A stretch of 64,000 nt of DNA from Pontitalea aquivivens (GCF_046507575.1 NZ_JBKFEY010000002.1:372001-436000); one strand, 5' to 3'. Counted from the stretch's first letter, positions 42,369 to 52,105 are shown. Numbers and translations: made by a program. Notes: generated by a model not told the origin, from the sequence alone.

Positions 42369-43778
42369 TTGGGCATTGGCGATATTGCAGACGGGCTGGC
42401 GCGCGGGATCGAGGGGCTTGGCGCCACCGTGTCCGAGGCCCTGTTCGAGCCGGTTATCCGGCTGGGTGTGACCGGCCTGTCGCGGGCGGGCAAGACCGTC
42501 TTCATCACATCCCTGGTTGCCAATCTGCTGGACCGGGGGCGGATGCCGGCGCTGACGGCCGCGGCCAATGGGGCAATCCGCGCTGCCTATCTGCAGCCCC
42601 AGCCCGATGATACGGTGCCCCGGTTCGACTATGAATCACATCTTGCCGCGCTGACAGGCCCCGACCCGCACTGGCCCGAAGGCACCCGCGCGATTTCCGA
42701 ACTGCGCGTGTCGTTCCGGGTGCAGCCGTCGGGCATGATGGGTAATCTGCGCGGGGCGCGGACGGTGCATCTGGATATTGTCGATTACCCTGGCGAATGG
42801 CTGCTGGATCTGTCGTTGATGGACCGGTCCTATGACGACTGGTCGGCCGATGTGTTGGCGCGCATGGCGGGGCGTCCGGGGGCCGAGGCGTTTCTGGCAC
42901 GGCTGGACGGGGTTGATCGCAGCGCGGCGCATGACGAAACCGTCGCCCGGGCGCTGGCCGATGCTTTCGCCGCCCATCTTCAGGCGGCGCGCGCGGCGGG
43001 GTATTCGGATTGCTCGCCCGGTCGCTTTCTGCTGCCCGGTGAACTGGCCGGGTCGCCGGTACTGACCTTTGCGCCCCTGCCACCCGGCGAAAGCCCGCGC
43101 GGATCGCTGGGCCGCGAGATGGGCCGCCGGTTCGCGGCCTACAAGGCCCAGGTCGTGCGCCCCTTCTTTCGCGATCATTTCGCGCGGATCGACCGCCAGA
43201 TCGTGCTGGTGGATGTGCTGGGCGCGATCCACGCAGGCCCCGCCGCGCTTGAGGACCTGCGTCGTTCCATGGCCGGGGTGCTGCGGGCCTTTCGCCCCGG
43301 AACCGCGGGCTGGCTGACAAGCCTTCTGGGCGGGCGCCGGGTGGAACGCATCCTGTTCGCGGCCACCAAGGCCGATCATCTGCATCACGCCCAGCATGCC
43401 CGGCTGACCGCGATCACCGGCGCGTTGTTGCGCGAGGCGAAGGATCGCGCCGATTTCGCCGGCGCGCGCACGACGGCGATGTCGATCGCCGCGTTGCGTG
43501 CCACGACCGAGGACAGGCTGCCCCATCAGGGCCGCAGCTTGGATGCGGTGCGGGGCACGCTTCTGGATGGGCGTCAGGCCGCCTTCTACCCCGGGGAATT
43601 GCCCGCCGATCCGGCGCAGCTTCTGGCGCCGGCGCGCGCCGGCGCCGACCGCTGGCTGGATGCGGATTACGCCATCATGTCTTTTGCCCCCGCGCGGCTG
43701 CAGCTGAAACCCGGCGAGGGGCCGCCGCATATCCGGCTGGACCGGGCCGCCGAATTCCTGATCGGGGACAGATTATGA
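42369..43778 (+). CDS. ycjX: YcjX-family P-loop protein (DUF463)
   Basis: A 469-residue GTPase-like protein: P-loop GLSRAGKTVF near residue 38, then VHLDIVDYPGEWLLDL near residue 137 and ILFAATKADHLHH (a TKAD-like base motif) near residue 330. YcjX homologues are stress-linked and of unresolved function. The start is probably TTG 42369 (GIGDIADGLARGIEGL, the usual family N-terminus) with AAAGGCGGA upstream; the ATG at 42273 would add 32 unlike residues. ATGA overlap with the YcjF gene. Confidence 0.85.
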   Translation: MGIGDIADGLARGIEGLGATVSEALFEPVIRLGVTGLSRAGKTVFITSLVANLLDRGRMPALTAAANGAIRAAYLQPQPDDTVPRFDYESHLAALTGPDPHWPEGTRAISELRVSFRVQPSGMMGNLRGARTVHLDIVDYPGEWLLDLSLMDRSYDDWSADVLARMAGRPGAEAFLARLDGVDRSAAHDETVARALADAFAAHLQAARAAGYSDCSPGRFLLPGELAGSPVLTFAPLPPGESPRGSLGREMGRRFAAYKAQVVRPFFRDHFARIDRQIVLVDVLGAIHAGPAALEDLRRSMAGVLRAFRPGTAGWLTSLLGGRRVERILFAATKADHLHHAQHARLTAITGALLREAKDRADFAGARTTAMSIAALRATTEDRLPHQGRSLDAVRGTLLDGRQAAFYPGELPADPAQLLAPARAGADRWLDADYAIMSFAPARLQLKPGEGPPHIRLDRAAEFLIGDRL

Positions 43779-44785
43779 CCGACAAGACCGCGCCCGTCCT
43801 GATTGAGCTGGATACGCCCCCGCCCAGCCCCGCCGAGGCGCCGCCCCTGGATGAGCCGCCCTTGCACGATCCGCGCCCCGAGGGGCGGGCGATGCAGATC
43901 GCGGCGCGTCTGGCCGCGCGCCCGGCATCGCGCATCACGCGGTTTTTCTGGCGCGCGGCGGGGGCGTTGGTGGCCTTTGTCGCCTCGGTCGCGGCGTGGA
44001 ATTTCGTGCTGGGTCTGTTTGTGGCGAATCCGGTTTTGGGCTGGGTCGGGACGGTTCTGATCGGGGCCTTCCTGCTGGCGGCTGCGCTGTTGGCGGGGCG
44101 GGAACTGGCGGCCTTTGCCCGGTTGCGGCGGCTGGATCAGGTGCATCGGGCGGTTTCGGCGGCGGCGGCGGCGGGCGATCTGGCGCAGGCGCGCCGTGTG
44201 GTGGCGGACCTGTCCGCGCTTTATGCCGCCCGCCCGGAACTGGATTGGTCGCGCGCGCGCCTGGCGGACCGTGCCGCCGAGGCCGTCGATGCCGACGCCC
44301 TTTTGCACAGCGCCGAGCGCGAGCTGATGGGCCCGCTGGATACCGCCGCCCGGCTGGAGGTCGAGGCCGCGGCGCGCACGGTGGCCACCGTCACCGCGTT
44401 GGTGCCGCTGGCCCTTGCCGATGTCTTTGCCGCGCTGGCGGCGAACCTGCGCATGATCCGGCGCATCGCGGAAATTTACGGCGGGCGGGCGGGCAGCTTT
44501 GGCAGCTGGCGGCTGGCGCGCACGGTGCTGACGCATCTTGTGGCCACGGGCGCGGTCGCGGCGGGCGATGACCTGATCGAAACCATGGCCGGCGGTGGCC
44601 TGTTATCCAAGATTTCACGCCGCTTCGGCGAGGGCGTGGTGAATGGTGCGCTGACTGCCCGCGTCGGTATCGCCGCGATCGAGGTGTGCCGCCCGATGCC
44701 TTTTGCCGCGCTGGAAAAACCGCGCGTGACGAACCTGATCGGTCGGGCGCTGGCGGGACTGTTCCCGAAGGCAAAGGCGGAATGA
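43775..44785 (+). CDS. YcjF-family membrane protein (DUF697/TIGR01620)
   Basis: A 336-residue protein with a proline-rich N-terminus (residues 9-36), two adjacent membrane helices (about 60-110), and a C-terminal DUF697 region (LVPLALADVFAALAANLRMIRRIAEIYGGRAG near residue 210). It always accompanies ycjX; the pair may form a membrane GTPase system, but function is unknown. Its start overlaps the ycjX stop by four bases. Confidence 0.83.
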   Translation: MTDKTAPVLIELDTPPPSPAEAPPLDEPPLHDPRPEGRAMQIAARLAARPASRITRFFWRAAGALVAFVASVAAWNFVLGLFVANPVLGWVGTVLIGAFLLAAALLAGRELAAFARLRRLDQVHRAVSAAAAAGDLAQARRVVADLSALYAARPELDWSRARLADRAAEAVDADALLHSAERELMGPLDTAARLEVEAAARTVATVTALVPLALADVFAALAANLRMIRRIAEIYGGRAGSFGSWRLARTVLTHLVATGAVAAGDDLIETMAGGGLLSKISRRFGEGVVNGALTARVGIAAIEVCRPMPFAALEKPRVTNLIGRALAGLFPKAKAE

Positions 44786-44793
44786 CGCGCCTA

Positions 44794-45201
44794 CTAACGC
44801 AGGACCGGGGCGGCACCGGGCGTGCGGCCCATGTCTTCCACGCCCAGACGCAGGCCCTTGCCGATGCGATGGGCCAGCGCCGACCAGCTGGCGGCGGCCA
44901 GCGGGTCCAGTTCACGCCGAAGGGTGTCGTCGAACAGGCCCAGCCAGATCGGAAAGTGGCCGCCCTTCACATCGCCGGCCCGGCGGTGCGCCATCATCGG
45001 GCTGCCATCATAGCCGGGCATGAACAGGATCGCCCCTTTCCAGAACCGGGCGATCCGGGCCTCATGCGCGGGCCAGTCGGTCACATGGGCCGCAAAGACC
45101 GGGCCCAGCAGGTGATGGCTGCGCACGCGGGCATAAAAGGCGGCGACGACGGCCTCGATCTGGCCTTCGGTGATCTCGAAACGGGGCGGCGGGGCGGTCA
45201 T
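44794..45201 (-). CDS. group III truncated haemoglobin
   Basis: A 135-residue 2-on-2 globin. The sequence FEITEGQIEAVVAAFYARVR and the downstream HVTDWPAHEARIARFWKGAILFMPGYDGSP with KGGHFPIWLGLFDDTL match group III trHbs (Ctb type), which bind O2/NO; exact heme ligand assignment needs alignment. ATG 45201 is preceded by GGATCTG; an upstream extension to 45315 is not globin-like and overlaps metG. Convergent with the YcjF gene. Confidence 0.86.
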   Translation of the reverse strand: MTAPPPRFEITEGQIEAVVAAFYARVRSHHLLGPVFAAHVTDWPAHEARIARFWKGAILFMPGYDGSPMMAHRRAGDVKGGHFPIWLGLFDDTLRRELDPLAAASWSALAHRIGKGLRLGVEDMGRTPGAAPVLR

Positions 45202-45281
45202 GGCAGATCCTTTCATCCCCCAGATAGGCCCGCGACCGTGCGACGACAAGCGCCGCGCGGTCACAGCCCCGGCGCGCAGGC

Positions 45282-47012
45282 CTAGCTGCGCACCCCGGCA
45301 AAGCGTTGCTGCCATTCTTCCCGCTCTTCATCCGCGATCTTGCGGAACAGGACGTCGGGCGTTTCGAATGCGTGGCCTGCGGGCAGGGCAGAAAGTGCCG
45401 CAGGCACATCCACCGGCCAGCTGTTGTCGTCGGTCTTCAGCGCGGCCAGCATCGTGGCGGCGGCGTCGGGGATGAAGGGTTCGGACAACACCGCATAGAT
45501 GCGGATCAGGTTCAGCGCCAGGCGGGTCTGCGCCGCGGCCTGCGCCGGGTCGGTCTTGAACACGGTCCAGGGCGCGGCCGATTGCAGATATTCGTTGCCC
45601 GCTACCCAGATTGCGCGCAACTCGGCCGCGGATTTGCGAACCTCCATCGCCTCCATATGCGCTTCGTAGGCGCGGATGCGGGTGGTCAGTTCGGCGACCA
45701 GCGCCTGTTCGCGGTCGCCCATCGCGCCGCCTTCGGGCAGCGCCTCGCCGAATTTCGAGCGGCAGAACTTGGTGATGCGGCTGACGAAGTTGCCCAGCAC
45801 GTCGGCCAGGTCCTTGTTGACCGAGGTCTGGAAGTTTTCCCAGGTGAATTCGCTGTCGCTGCTTTCGGGCGCGTGGGACAAAAGCCACCAGCGCCAGTAA
45901 TCGGCGGGCAGGATCGACAGCGCCTGGTCCATGAAGACACCGCGTCCCTGGCTGGTTGAAAACTGGCCGCCGTCATAGTTCAGATAGTTAAAGGACTTGA
46001 TGTAATCGACCAGCTTCCACTGCGCCCCGCCGGCGCGATTGGCGCCGATGATCGTGGCGGGGAAGGACAGCGTGTGGAAAGGCACGTTATCCTTGCCCAT
46101 GAATTCGGTATAGGTCACATCCGCCGCGCCCGCATCGCCGCGCCACCAACGCTGCCAGGCCGCGTCGCCCAGACCGTTCTTGTCGGCCCATTCTGCCGTG
46201 GCGGCCAGATATTCGATCGGAGCGTCGAACCAGACGTAAAAGACCTTGCCTTCCATGCCCGACCAGGGCGCGCCCGGAAACTGGGCGGGCACGCCCCATT
46301 CCAGATCGCGGGTGATGCCCCGGTCCTGCAGCCCTTCGCCGTCGTTCAGCCATTTCTTTGCGATCGAGGTGGTCAACACCGGCCAGTCGGTCTTGCCGTC
46401 GATCCAGGCCTCCAGGTCGCCTTTCAGGCTGCGCTGTTTCAGGTAAAGGTGCTTGGTTTCGCGCACCTCAAGCCGGGTGGACCCGGAAATCGCCGAACGC
46501 GGGTTGATCAGATCGGTGGGGTCCAGCTGTTTGGTGCAGTTTTCGCATTGATCCCCGCGGGCCTTTTCATAGCCGCAGTTGGGGCAGGTGCCCTCGATGT
46601 AGCGGTCGGGCAGGAAACGGTTGTCATCGACGGAAAACACCTGGGATTCGGTGACTTCCTCGATCAGGCCCTGTTCGCCCAGCGTCTTGGCGAAATATTG
46701 CGTCAGTTCATGGTTGCGCGATGATGACGACCGGCCGAAGTGATCGAACGACAGCCGGAAGCCGCGCGCGATTTCGGCCTGCACATCGTGCATTTCGGCG
46801 CAGTATTCGGCCACCGGCTTGCCGGCCTTGGCGGCGGCCAGTTCGGCGGGCGTGCCGTGTTCGTCGGTGGCGCAGATGAACATCACCTCATGGCCGCGCG
46901 CGCGCTGATAGCGGGCGAACAGATCGGCGGGCAGCTGTGAGCCGACAAGGTTGCCCAGATGCTTGATGCCGTTGATGTAGGGAATCGCCGATGTGATGAG
47001 GTGCCGCGCCAT
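45282..47012 (-). CDS. metG: methionyl-tRNA synthetase
   Basis: A 576-residue class I synthetase. HIGH-type motif HLGN (18-21), a zinc knuckle of four cysteines (CPNCGYEKARGDQCENC), and a KMSKS equivalent that reads FSTSQG, a variant seen in alphaproteobacteria. The C-terminal anticodon-binding helices (WVAGNEYLQSAAPWTVFKTD) follow. It lacks the C-terminal dimerisation domain of the long E. coli form. Normal for the family in this group. Confidence 0.96.
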   Translation of the reverse strand: MARHLITSAIPYINGIKHLGNLVGSQLPADLFARYQRARGHEVMFICATDEHGTPAELAAAKAGKPVAEYCAEMHDVQAEIARGFRLSFDHFGRSSSSRNHELTQYFAKTLGEQGLIEEVTESQVFSVDDNRFLPDRYIEGTCPNCGYEKARGDQCENCTKQLDPTDLINPRSAISGSTRLEVRETKHLYLKQRSLKGDLEAWIDGKTDWPVLTTSIAKKWLNDGEGLQDRGITRDLEWGVPAQFPGAPWSGMEGKVFYVWFDAPIEYLAATAEWADKNGLGDAAWQRWWRGDAGAADVTYTEFMGKDNVPFHTLSFPATIIGANRAGGAQWKLVDYIKSFNYLNYDGGQFSTSQGRGVFMDQALSILPADYWRWWLLSHAPESSDSEFTWENFQTSVNKDLADVLGNFVSRITKFCRSKFGEALPEGGAMGDREQALVAELTTRIRAYEAHMEAMEVRKSAAELRAIWVAGNEYLQSAAPWTVFKTDPAQAAAQTRLALNLIRIYAVLSEPFIPDAAATMLAALKTDDNSWPVDVPAALSALPAGHAFETPDVLFRKIADEEREEWQQRFAGVRS

Positions 47013-47065
47013 GAGCCTACCTTTCGTCCCGTTTGGCGCGCGGTTTACAAGGGTTCCGGGGGCAA

Positions 47066-47090
47066 GGCCAGAGGGTTTGCCCCTCTGGCC
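47066..47090. terminator. hairpin downstream of the minus-strand SDR
   Basis: GGCCAGAGG (47066-47074) pairs with CCTCTGGCC (47082-47090) around seven bases, between the SDR stop (47097) and the metG start (47012). No T-run on the minus strand, so termination efficiency is doubtful; it may only protect the SDR mRNA. Confidence 0.45.
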
Positions 47091-47096
47091 GCGCGT

Positions 47097-47852
47097 TCAT
47101 TTCGCCGTATAGCCGCCATCGACCAGATGATAGGACCCGGTGATGAAGCTGGCGCGGTCCGACAGCAGGAACAGCACCAGCGCGGACACCTCTTCGGGGG
47201 TGCCCAGACGATTCAGCGCGTGCTGGCCTTCAAGGAATTTCAGGGTGTCGGCGTCAAGGCCGCCTTCGACCATCGGTGTGCGGATAAAGCCCGGTCCCAC
47301 CGCATTCACCCGCACACCCCCGGCAGCATGTTCCATCGCGGCGTTCTTGGTCATGCCGACGACACCGTGCTTGGCCGCGACATAGGCGGGCGATCCGGCA
47401 AAGCCGACCATGCCCAGGATCGAGGCGATGTTGACCACCGCGCCGCCCCCGGCCTGTTCGATCGCCGGGATGCCAAAGCGCATGCCATGGAAGACGCCGT
47501 TCAGGTTGATGTCGATCACCTTTTTCCAGCCATCCAGCGGATAGTCCCCGGTGTTGCCAAACGGGCCGCCAATGCCGGCATTGTTGACCATCAGGTGCAG
47601 CGCGCCGGTCTTTTCCACCGCCAGGTGCACCAGCGCCTCGACCGCGGCGGGGTCGGCTACGTCGCAGGCATGGGCAAAGGCCGTGCCGCCCGCCGCTGTG
47701 ATCTGGTCAGCCACCTGGCCTGCATGGTCCTTGTTCAGATCGGATACGATCACGCGGGCGCCACCTTCGGCCAGTTCGCGTGCGATGGCCGCGCCGATGC
47801 CGGACCCGGCACCTGTCACGATTGCGGTCTTGCCGTCAAAGCGGATGTCCAT
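47097..47852 (-). CDS. short-chain dehydrogenase/reductase (FabG/glucose dehydrogenase-like)
   Basis: A 251-residue classical SDR: TGAGSGIG (about 12-19), NNAGIGG, active-site SILGMVGFAGSPAYVAAKHG (Tyr-x3-Lys), and the C-terminal GSYHLVDGGYTAK typical of the family. Substrate unknown. ATG 47852 is preceded by AGGAGGGG. The open frame continues to 48251 through tRNA-Leu on the other strand and is clearly not coding there. Confidence 0.88.
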   Translation of the reverse strand: MDIRFDGKTAIVTGAGSGIGAAIARELAEGGARVIVSDLNKDHAGQVADQITAAGGTAFAHACDVADPAAVEALVHLAVEKTGALHLMVNNAGIGGPFGNTGDYPLDGWKKVIDINLNGVFHGMRFGIPAIEQAGGGAVVNIASILGMVGFAGSPAYVAAKHGVVGMTKNAAMEHAAGGVRVNAVGPGFIRTPMVEGGLDADTLKFLEGQHALNRLGTPEEVSALVLFLLSDRASFITGSYHLVDGGYTAK

Positions 47853-47934
47853 TCGCCCCTCCTGTCGTTTCATCGGGTTCAGTCTGGCGTGGAATGGACA
47901 CTGGCGCAACGACATGTCTGAAATGTGACTGCCC

Positions 47935-47963
47935 TTGCCGCAGCCGGGCGCTTGGGCTAGCCA
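47935..47963 (+). promoter_or_regulatory. likely tRNA-Leu promoter
   Basis: TTGCCG (47935-47940), 17-base spacer, TAGCCA (47958-47963), placing the start about 2-4 bases before the mature tRNA 5' end. Imperfect hexamers, but the position is right. Confidence 0.4.
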
Positions 47964-47972
47964 AGGGGGCGT

Positions 47973-48058
47973 GCGGGCGTGGCGAAATGGTAGACGCATG
48001 GGACTTAAACTCCCTCGGGCGCAAGCCCATGCCGGTTCGAGTCCGGCCGCCCGCACCA
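47973..48058 (+). tRNA. tRNA-Leu(TAA)
   Basis: An 86-base tRNA with encoded CCA. Acceptor stem GCGGGCG (47973-47979) pairs with CGCCCGC (48048-48054). The anticodon loop CTTAAAC (48004-48010) has anticodon TAA at 48006-48008, decoding UUA. A long variable arm (CGGGCGCAAGCCCA region) marks a class II tRNA, and the T-loop is GTTCGAGTC. CCA lies at 48056-48058. Confidence 0.96.
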
Positions 48059-48168
48059 ATCGCGCCGCATCGCATGGCGCGCGCTTTGCCACAGGATGCT
48101 TGCCCCCCGGGGCCACAGCCAATAAACCCTTGCCCGGACCGGAACGGCCGGGACCGTAAGGGGAAGAC

Positions 48169-49956
48169 ATGGCACGCAGGGCAGACAGCGCGGTCGCGGA
48201 CCGCCCGACAACCAAACGCATCGGTGCGCTGAAGGGGCTTGGCCCGTTCATCCTGCCCTACCGGGGCATCGCGCTGGCGGCGTTGGGGGCGCTGGTCCTG
48301 ACCGCCTCGATCAGCCTGATCCTGCCGCTGGCGGTGCGCCGGGTGGTCGATGGCTTTGGTCAGGGCGCCGAGCTGCTGGATCAGTATTTCCTGGCGGCGC
48401 TGATCATCGCGGGGCTTTTGGCGCTGGGCACGGGGCTGCGCTATTATCTTGTCACGCGGTTGGGCGAACGGGTCGTGGCCGATATCCGCAAGGCTGTCTT
48501 CGATCGCGTCCTGGGCATGAGTCCCGCGTTCTTTGAGCGCATCCTGACGGGTGAGATCATCAGCCGGATCACCACCGATACCACGCTGATCCTGTCGGTG
48601 ATCGGGTCATCCGTTTCGGTGGCGCTGCGCAACCTGCTGATCCTGATCGGGGGCATGGTGATGCTTCTGGCCACATCGGCCAAGTTGACGGGGCTTGTGC
48701 TGCTGGTGGTGCCTGCGGTGGTGGTGCCGATCGTCGTTCTGGGGCGGCGGTTGCGGGCGCTTTCGCGCGAGAACCAGGACTGGATCGCCAGTTCCTCGGG
48801 CTCGGCCTCGGAGGCGCTGTTGTCGGCGCAGACCGTTCAGGCATTTACCCATGAGGCCGAGACGCGGCACGCCTTTGCCGATGTGACCGAGAAATCCTTT
48901 GTCGCGGCGAAAAAACGCATTACGACGCGCGCGGTGATGACCGTGATCGTGATCTTCCTGGTCTTTGCCGGGGTGGTCGGCGTGCTGTGGGTCGGCGCAC
49001 GGGACGTGCGGCTGGGCCATATGAGCGTGGGTGAACTGGTGCAGTTCGTGATCTACGCGGTCATGGTTGCCGGATCGGTCGGTGCCCTGTCCGAAATCTG
49101 GGGTGAGCTGCAGCGCGCTGCAGGGGCGACCGAACGTCTGGTCGAGCTGCTGGGGGCCGGGGATACGGTGCGCGATCCGGCCCATCCGCTGCCCCTGCCG
49201 ATGCCGGCCAAGGGCGCCATCGGCTTTGAGGATGTGACCTTCCACTATCCGTCGCGCCCCGATGTTTCGGCGCTGGATCATGTCAGCCTGTCGATCGCGC
49301 CGGGCGAGACGGTGGCGCTGGTCGGGCCCTCGGGCGCGGGCAAGACCACGGTGATCCAGCTGATCCAGCGATTCTGGGACCCCGAGACAGGCCGCGTTAC
49401 CATCGATGGCCACGATCTGCGCGACATGGCGCGGGCCGATTTCCGCCGCGCCATCGCGCTGGTGCCGCAGGATCCGGTGATCTTTGCCGCCTCGGCGCGC
49501 GACAACATCCGTTTCGGTCGCCCCGGCGCCAGCGACCGCGAGGTTGAAGAGGCCGCCCGCGCCGCCCATGCGCATGATTTCCTGACCGCCCTGCCGCAGG
49601 GCTATGACACCTATGTCGGTGAACGCGGGGTCATGCTGTCGGGCGGGCAGAAGCAGCGCATCGCCATCGCCCGCGCAATTCTGCGCGATGCGCCGATCCT
49701 GCTGCTGGATGAGGCGACAAGCGCGCTGGATGCCGAATCCGAACGTGAGGTGCAGGCCGCGGTGGAACGTCTGGCGGTGGGGCGCACGACGGTGATCGTG
49801 GCGCACCGGCTGGCCACGGTGAAGAAGGCCGACCGCATCGTTGTCTTTGACGAAGGGGGCATTGTTGCGCAGGGCACGCATGATGCGCTGGTCGCCGAAG
49901 ATGGCCTTTACGCCCGGCTGGCGCGGCTGCAATTCACCCACGGCGCGGGCGGCTGA
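48169..49956 (+). CDS. ABC exporter, fused membrane and ATPase domains
   Basis: A 595-residue half-transporter (ABCB/MsbA class): six membrane segments over residues 1-310, then an ATPase with Walker A GPSGAGKTT (about residue 386), signature MLSGGQKQRIAIARA, Walker B ILLLDEATSALD and H-loop IVAHRLATV. It would homodimerise to export lipids or drugs. ATG 48169 follows GGGGAAG. Located between tRNA-Leu and the acyl-CoA synthetase; substrate unknown. Confidence 0.88.
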   Translation: MARRADSAVADRPTTKRIGALKGLGPFILPYRGIALAALGALVLTASISLILPLAVRRVVDGFGQGAELLDQYFLAALIIAGLLALGTGLRYYLVTRLGERVVADIRKAVFDRVLGMSPAFFERILTGEIISRITTDTTLILSVIGSSVSVALRNLLILIGGMVMLLATSAKLTGLVLLVVPAVVVPIVVLGRRLRALSRENQDWIASSSGSASEALLSAQTVQAFTHEAETRHAFADVTEKSFVAAKKRITTRAVMTVIVIFLVFAGVVGVLWVGARDVRLGHMSVGELVQFVIYAVMVAGSVGALSEIWGELQRAAGATERLVELLGAGDTVRDPAHPLPLPMPAKGAIGFEDVTFHYPSRPDVSALDHVSLSIAPGETVALVGPSGAGKTTVIQLIQRFWDPETGRVTIDGHDLRDMARADFRRAIALVPQDPVIFAASARDNIRFGRPGASDREVEEAARAAHAHDFLTALPQGYDTYVGERGVMLSGGQKQRIAIARAILRDAPILLLDEATSALDAESEREVQAAVERLAVGRTTVIVAHRLATVKKADRIVVFDEGGIVAQGTHDALVAEDGLYARLARLQFTHGAGG

Positions 49957-50129
49957 ACTTTCGGCCCGGGGCGCGCGCGTTTCGGCATGGGTGCACCCGG
50001 GCTTTTCCCTTGCGTCAGAAACTGTCGTGACGTGACGTTTTGCGTCGTACGGTCCCTTGCCCGCGCGGCGGGTTTAGGCCCATTCTGGTCTGGAAGCCCG
50101 CAGAGGAACGGGCGACAGGGGAGGGCCTG

Positions 50130-52019
50130 ATGCCGACTTTTGCATCCATCGCAGACCGTGACGCCGTTGAACGCGAAATGCCGTGGGAGGCGCGCGAACG
50201 CCCCGCGACGATCTATCAGTTCCTGACCCGCGCGAAGGACACCTATGGCAATCGCCCCGCGCTGTCGTTCCAGATCCTGTCCGGGCCGGCCGACAAGGCC
50301 GAAACCCTGACCTGGCAGGCGCTGCATGGCCGGGTGACGCAGGCCGCGAACCTGCTGCGCAAGCTGGGCGTGGGGCCGGACGACACGGTTGCCTATCTGC
50401 TGCCCAACTGCCTTGAAACCGCGGTCGTGTTGCTGGCGGGGGCGACGGCGGGGATCGTCAATCCGATCAACCCGCTGCTGGAAGCGGAACAGATCAGCGC
50501 GATCCTGCGGGAAACCAACGCCAAGGTGCTGGTGACGCTGCGCGCCTTCCCCAAGACCGATGTGGCGCAAAAGGCCGCCGAGGCGGTGAAACTCGCGCCC
50601 AACGTCAAGACCGTGCTTGAGGTGGACCTGAACCGCTATCTGACCCCGCCCAAAAGCTGGATCGTGCCGCTGGTCCGCCCGAAGAATCCGGTGGACCACA
50701 AGGCCGATGTGTTCGGTTTCAACGCCGAGGCGGCACGCATGCCTGCCGACCGGCTGGCCTTTGACGACCCCGCCGTGGATCGGGTCGCGGCCTTCTTTCA
50801 CACCGGGGGCACCACCGGCATGCCCAAGGTCGCGCAGCACAAATATTCCGGCATGATCTATAACGGCTGGCTGGGCGGCACGCTTTTGTTCACCAGGGAA
50901 GATGTGCTGATCTGTCCGCTGCCGTTGTTCCACGTCTTTGCGGCCTATCCGATCCTGATGTCGGCCATCGCCTCGGGGGCGCATGTGGTGTTCCCGACAC
51001 CGGCGGGCTATCGCGGGGATGGCGTCTTCGACAACTTCTGGAAGCTGGTCGAACGCTGGAAGGTCACCTTCCTGATTTCCGTGCCGACGGCCATCGCCGC
51101 GCTGATGCAGCGCCCGGTGAATGCCGACATTTCCAGCCTGCGCACGGCGATTTCCGGGTCGGCGCCGCTGCCGATCGAACTTTATAACCGTTTCAAGGCC
51201 GCGACAGGGGTGGAAATCGCCGAAGGTTACGGACTGACCGAGGCGACCTGTCTGGTGTCGGTGAACCCGGTGGACGGGCTGAAGAAGGTGGGGTCGGTCG
51301 GCATCCCGCTGCCCTATACCCATGTGCGTATCCTGAAACGGACCAATGGCGATTTCATCGAATGCGGCGTCGATGAGGTGGGCGAGATCTGCGTGGCCAA
51401 CCCCGGTGTCTTTGAAGGGTCCACCTATACCGAGGTCGACAAGAACCACGACCTGTTCGCCGAGGACCGGTTCCTGCGCACGGGCGATCTGGGACGGATG
51501 GACCCGGATGGCTATCTGTGGATTACCGGCCGCGCCAAGGATCTGATCATTCGGGGGGGGCACAACATCGACCCCGCCGAGATCGAGGAAGCGATGCTGG
51601 CCCATCCCGCCGTGGCCTTCGCCGGGGCGATCGGCCAGCCCGACAGCTTTGCCGGGGAACTGCCGTGTTGCTATGTCGAACTGGTCGGTGGGGCCAGCGC
51701 GACCGGGGACGAGCTGATGGACCATGCCCGCAAGCATATCCACGAACGCGCCGCGATCCCCAAGCATATCGAGGTTCTGCCGGAATTGCCCAAGACCGCG
51801 GTGGGCAAGATATTCAAACCAGATCTGCGCAAACGCGCGATCATGCGGGTCCTGAACGCAACCCTGGCCGAGGCGGGCCTTGCCGCGCATGTCATTTCCG
51901 TGGTCGAGGATCGCAAACGCGGGCTTGTGGCACAGGTGGCCGCGCGCGGCACGGTCGATGAGATGGCGCTGGCGCACAAGCTGGGTGAATTCACCGTGCC
52001 CTGGGACTGGGCGCGCTGA
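50130..52019 (+). CDS. acyl-CoA synthetase (AMP-forming)
   Basis: A 629-residue member of the ANL superfamily that activates a carboxylic acid to its acyl-CoA via an acyl-AMP. P-loop-like motif HTGGTTGMPK near residue 229, AEGYGLTEATC near residue 366, LRTGDLGRMDPDG and ITGRAKDLIIRGGHNI, and the A10 lysine in LPKTAVGKIFKP. Chain-length preference cannot be read. AUG 50130 follows GGGGAGGG; the in-frame start at 50040 is unlikely. A strong terminator follows. Confidence 0.9.
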   Translation: MPTFASIADRDAVEREMPWEARERPATIYQFLTRAKDTYGNRPALSFQILSGPADKAETLTWQALHGRVTQAANLLRKLGVGPDDTVAYLLPNCLETAVVLLAGATAGIVNPINPLLEAEQISAILRETNAKVLVTLRAFPKTDVAQKAAEAVKLAPNVKTVLEVDLNRYLTPPKSWIVPLVRPKNPVDHKADVFGFNAEAARMPADRLAFDDPAVDRVAAFFHTGGTTGMPKVAQHKYSGMIYNGWLGGTLLFTREDVLICPLPLFHVFAAYPILMSAIASGAHVVFPTPAGYRGDGVFDNFWKLVERWKVTFLISVPTAIAALMQRPVNADISSLRTAISGSAPLPIELYNRFKAATGVEIAEGYGLTEATCLVSVNPVDGLKKVGSVGIPLPYTHVRILKRTNGDFIECGVDEVGEICVANPGVFEGSTYTEVDKNHDLFAEDRFLRTGDLGRMDPDGYLWITGRAKDLIIRGGHNIDPAEIEEAMLAHPAVAFAGAIGQPDSFAGELPCCYVELVGGASATGDELMDHARKHIHERAAIPKHIEVLPELPKTAVGKIFKPDLRKRAIMRVLNATLAEAGLAAHVISVVEDRKRGLVAQVAARGTVDEMALAHKLGEFTVPWDWAR

Positions 52020-52043
52020 CCGCGCGGCCCCGCGGATATGATT

Positions 52044-52076
52044 CGGCCGCGCCACCCGCGCGGCCGTTTCTTTTTC
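52044..52076 (+). terminator. terminator after the acyl-CoA synthetase gene
   Basis: CGGCCGCGC (52044-52052) pairs with GCGCGGCCG (52058-52066) around CACCC and runs into TTTCTTTTTC. A clean intrinsic terminator. Confidence 0.9.
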
Positions 52077-52105
52077 AGCCTGTGCGATGGATTGGCGCCA
52101 TTTGG

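Noticed and set aside
47853..48251. 133-codon upstream extension of the SDR at 47097-47852
   Set aside because: It would run antisense through tRNA-Leu(TAA); ATG 47852 has AGGAGGGG and a standard SDR start.
49957..50129. Direct repeats of TGACG before the acyl-CoA synthetase as a fatty-acid regulator site
   Set aside because: The TGACGTGACG and TGCGTCGTA pieces are short and common in GC-rich DNA; no clear palindrome of a known regulator.
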